From assembly GCA_001829675.1 (NCBI GenBank), contig MIBZ01000059.1, positions 1 through 35,475 on the forward strand: a stretch of 35,475 nt of DNA, given 5' to 3'. This document shows positions 33,688-35,475 of the stretch, piece after piece. Both the position numbers and the translations under genes were made by a program. Every line of letters starts with the position of its first letter. The first letter of the stretch is position 1. Under the pieces are notes generated by a model. It searched no databases and was not told the origin of the DNA. It saw nothing but the letters and a program-made list of their open reading frames with translations. The stretch comes from Sulfurimonas sp. RIFCSPLOWO2_12_36_12. Lineage in GTDB: Bacteria > Campylobacterota > Campylobacteria > Campylobacterales > Sulfurimonadaceae.

Positions 33688-35142
33688 TTATTTCTTATTA
33701 GAGTTAATGTACTTGCTCAGAGTGGTAAAAAGTTTTTCTACATCAATCGGCTTGGCAAGATGCTCATTCATCCCGTATGCTTTCGTTTTTTCTACTTCTT
33801 CTGTCATGGCATTTGCACTTAGGGCGATGATTGGAATATCTTTATCAATCTCTCTGATAATCTTGGTTGCTTCATAACCGTCCATAATCGGCATCTGCAG
33901 ATCCATAAGAATTAACTCGTATTTGCCGCTCTTAAACAAATCTAGCGCTTCTTTTCCGTTGTTTGCAATATCAATCTCTTTAACATAATCTTCCAATAGT
34001 CCTAAAAGCACAAGCTGGTTTGTTAAATTGTCTTCTACTATGAGTATTTTATTTGCATTTAATATATTTTTATCAAACTCTGTTTTTTCTTCATCTGCTT
34101 CTATAAAATCTGTTTCCTGAAGCTCTATCTCAAAAATGAAGCTGCTGCCAAATCCCTCTTTGCTCTCAACCCAAATTTTACCGCCCATAAGCTCTACAAG
34201 CTGTTTTGATATAGCAAGCCCAAGACCTGTTCCGCCGTATTTTCTTGTAGTGGAGCCGTCAGCCTGCGAAAAAGATTTAAATAGTTTTTTTTGCTGTTCT
34301 TCGCTTAAACCGATTCCGGTGTCTTTTATCTGAAATCTTAATCTCTTCTCATCAATCTTTTTGATGGTTATGTAAATGTCGCCATTGTGCGTAAATTTAA
34401 TGGCATTTCCTAAAAGATTTGTCAATATTTGAGAAATTCTCAGACTGTCTCCACAAAAGTAGTCTTTTAAGTTAGATTCATATTTAAGATGAATTCTTAT
34501 ATTTTTTTCTTGAACTATAAATTTTACCGATTCCATGACGCTGCTGACACTTTTTTTAAGATTAAAAGTAGTTTTTTCAATTGATAATTTTCCTGCTTCT
34601 ATCTTTGAAAAATCTAAAATATCATTTATGATTCTAAGTAGTGATTTGGCAGAATTGTCAATATTTTTAAGAAAATTCATCTGCTCTTTAGTTAATTTTG
34701 TTTGCAAAAGTAGATGGCTCATACCAATAACACCATTAATCGGTGTTCTTATCTCATGTGACATATTCGCCAAAAATTGAGATTTTGCCTTTGTCGCATT
34801 TTGTGCTCTGTTTTTTTCTCTCTCAAGCTCTTTTGTTCTCTCTTTAACTATCTTTTCAAGAGTGACACGCTGCTTAATATTGAGATAGATGACAATAAAG
34901 AGGAGCAAAAAACCAAAAAATGCCAAAGCATTAATCCAGATATACTCATGCAGCATCTCCTCAAGATATTTATTGTTTGTATATGAGACTAAGTGGTTAT
35001 TTTGAAGGTTCGCAATTTGCTGGTTTAAAAGCAGTTCTACTCGTGAATTTTTATCGTTTGTTGTAATAGCAAATACAATGGAGTAGATTAAAACAAAAAG
35101 GATAATGATAAAAATTTTAATAGTATTTAGGGAGTATCTCAA
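33688..35142 (-). CDS. membrane hybrid histidine kinase with C-terminal receiver
   Basis: The 484-residue inner-membrane protein has TM1 (about 8-27), a small periplasmic loop (28-69), TM2 (70-88), a coiled coil (90-120), a HisKA domain with H129 (ANMSHEIRTPIN), an intact HATPase_c domain (NLLGNAIKF, KDTGIGL, GTGLGLA) and a receiver domain with D414 (LILMDLQMPIMDG). With so small a periplasmic part it may sense a membrane or cytoplasmic signal. No Hpt or output domain is included, so a separate phosphotransfer protein is needed. The start is TTG at 35142 with an AAGG about 8 bases upstream; no ATG is available before TM1. Confidence 0.92.
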   Translation of the reverse strand: MRYSLNTIKIFIIILFVLIYSIVFAITTNDKNSRVELLLNQQIANLQNNHLVSYTNNKYLEEMLHEYIWINALAFFGFLLLFIVIYLNIKQRVTLEKIVKERTKELEREKNRAQNATKAKSQFLANMSHEIRTPINGVIGMSHLLLQTKLTKEQMNFLKNIDNSAKSLLRIINDILDFSKIEAGKLSIEKTTFNLKKSVSSVMESVKFIVQEKNIRIHLKYESNLKDYFCGDSLRISQILTNLLGNAIKFTHNGDIYITIKKIDEKRLRFQIKDTGIGLSEEQQKKLFKSFSQADGSTTRKYGGTGLGLAISKQLVELMGGKIWVESKEGFGSSFIFEIELQETDFIEADEEKTEFDKNILNANKILIVEDNLTNQLVLLGLLEDYVKEIDIANNGKEALDLFKSGKYELILMDLQMPIMDGYEATKIIREIDKDIPIIALSANAMTEEVEKTKAYGMNEHLAKPIDVEKLFTTLSKYINSNKK

Positions 35143-35242
35143 CTAATCGCCTTTTTGTAAGCTACAAATAATTTAGAAATAGTATAACTAAAATTAACTA
35201 AAAGCTAAAAAAAAGAAATCTTTTTTATAAGCCATAATCTAT

Positions 35243-35248
35243 TATAAT
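35243..35248 (+). promoter_or_regulatory. -10 box of the dihydroorotase-like gene
   Basis: TATAAT lies 33 bases before the ATG at 35276, in the 133-base divergent gap with the hybrid kinase gene. Confidence 0.5.
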
Positions 35249-35275
35249 TTTATCAATATATCAAAGGTTGAAGAG

Positions 35276-35475
35276 ATGGTAATAAAAAATGCGACGGTGT
35301 GTGATATAGACTGTGAGAGAGAAGTTGATGTTCGTATAGAAGAGGGCGTAGTTACCGAGATTGGTTCAGACTTGCAGGGTGGCGAAATCATTGACGCAAA
35401 AGGTCTCTATTTTATGCCGCTTTTGGTAGATACAAACATAAGAGTAGAGGACTCTGTTCTAAACGCAAAAAATAT
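35276..35475 (+). CDS. dihydroorotase-like amidohydrolase (N-terminal part; continues beyond window)
   Basis: Sixty-six codons are visible from ATG 35276 to the window end, starting MVIKNATVCDID. The start, with the IIDAKGLYFMPLLVD strand pattern, is that of a dihydroorotase/allantoinase-type amidohydrolase. At the point where an active enzyme has DxHxHxR, this protein has DTNIR, so the two metal-binding His appear lost. That is reminiscent of the non-catalytic dihydroorotase-like PyrC' proteins that assemble with aspartate transcarbamoylase. Only the N-terminus is seen, so the assignment is partial. Confidence 0.7.
   Translation, partial: MVIKNATVCDIDCEREVDVRIEEGVVTEIGSDLQGGEIIDAKGLYFMPLLVDTNIRVEDSVLNAKN

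Overview
The window is AT-rich, tightly packed bacterial DNA that most resembles a free-living Campylobacterota genome of the Sulfurimonas/Sulfuricurvum kind. This is an inference from gene content: PdxJ and PdxA, a GnnA/GnnB-type lipid A branch beside lpxB, a dense set of sensory genes, good TATAAT -10 boxes with poorly conserved -35 boxes, and many genes overlapping by 1-11 bases. No rRNA, tRNA, CRISPR array or insertion sequence was seen.

Left part (1-6159, mostly minus strand): a DUF255 thioredoxin-fold protein and pdxJ form an operon. pdxA lies on the same strand but is split from pdxJ by a 2.5 kb islet. The islet holds a DinJ/YafQ toxin-antitoxin pair, a small cysteine-containing hypothetical protein, and a DUF4143-type AAA ATPase whose promoter region carries two copies of an 18-bp palindrome.

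6260-12426 (plus strand): an unrecognised helical protein, a membrane dCache-GGDEF-EAL protein and a zinc-sensor (CZB) diguanylate cyclase form a cyclic di-GMP group. A PA2779/PA2778 pair follows, encoding a small membrane protein and a lipoprotein C39-like peptidase with TPRs.

12434-24850 (minus strand): a contiguous 12-gene chemosensory locus. In transcription order it encodes a PAS histidine kinase, a REC protein with an unknown output region, a CheY-like protein, CheW, a transmembrane MCP, a STAS protein, CheA, CheR, a PAS protein with an eroded MCP core, a kinase-like protein lacking the phospho-accepting His, CheD and CheB. It looks like a complete dedicated signalling pathway with several non-canonical parts, and is the best candidate here for an undescribed system.

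25061-29454 (plus strand): dsbD, then metE. metE is preceded by a 326-base leader with its own promoter, a 50-codon small ORF with a strong Shine-Dalgarno, and several hairpins, an arrangement that suggests leader-controlled expression.

29508-35142 (minus strand): a hybrid histidine kinase, a small c-type cytochrome, lpxB, a gnnB-like aminotransferase, a gnnA-like oxidoreductase and an LpxA-like acyltransferase. The last five are packed with overlaps or tiny gaps. The LpxA-like protein has lost all the histidines used by LpxA, which suggests a different acyl-transfer reaction, perhaps on the amino sugar made by its neighbours. The window ends inside a plus-strand dihydroorotase-like gene whose metal-binding HxH motif appears to be missing.
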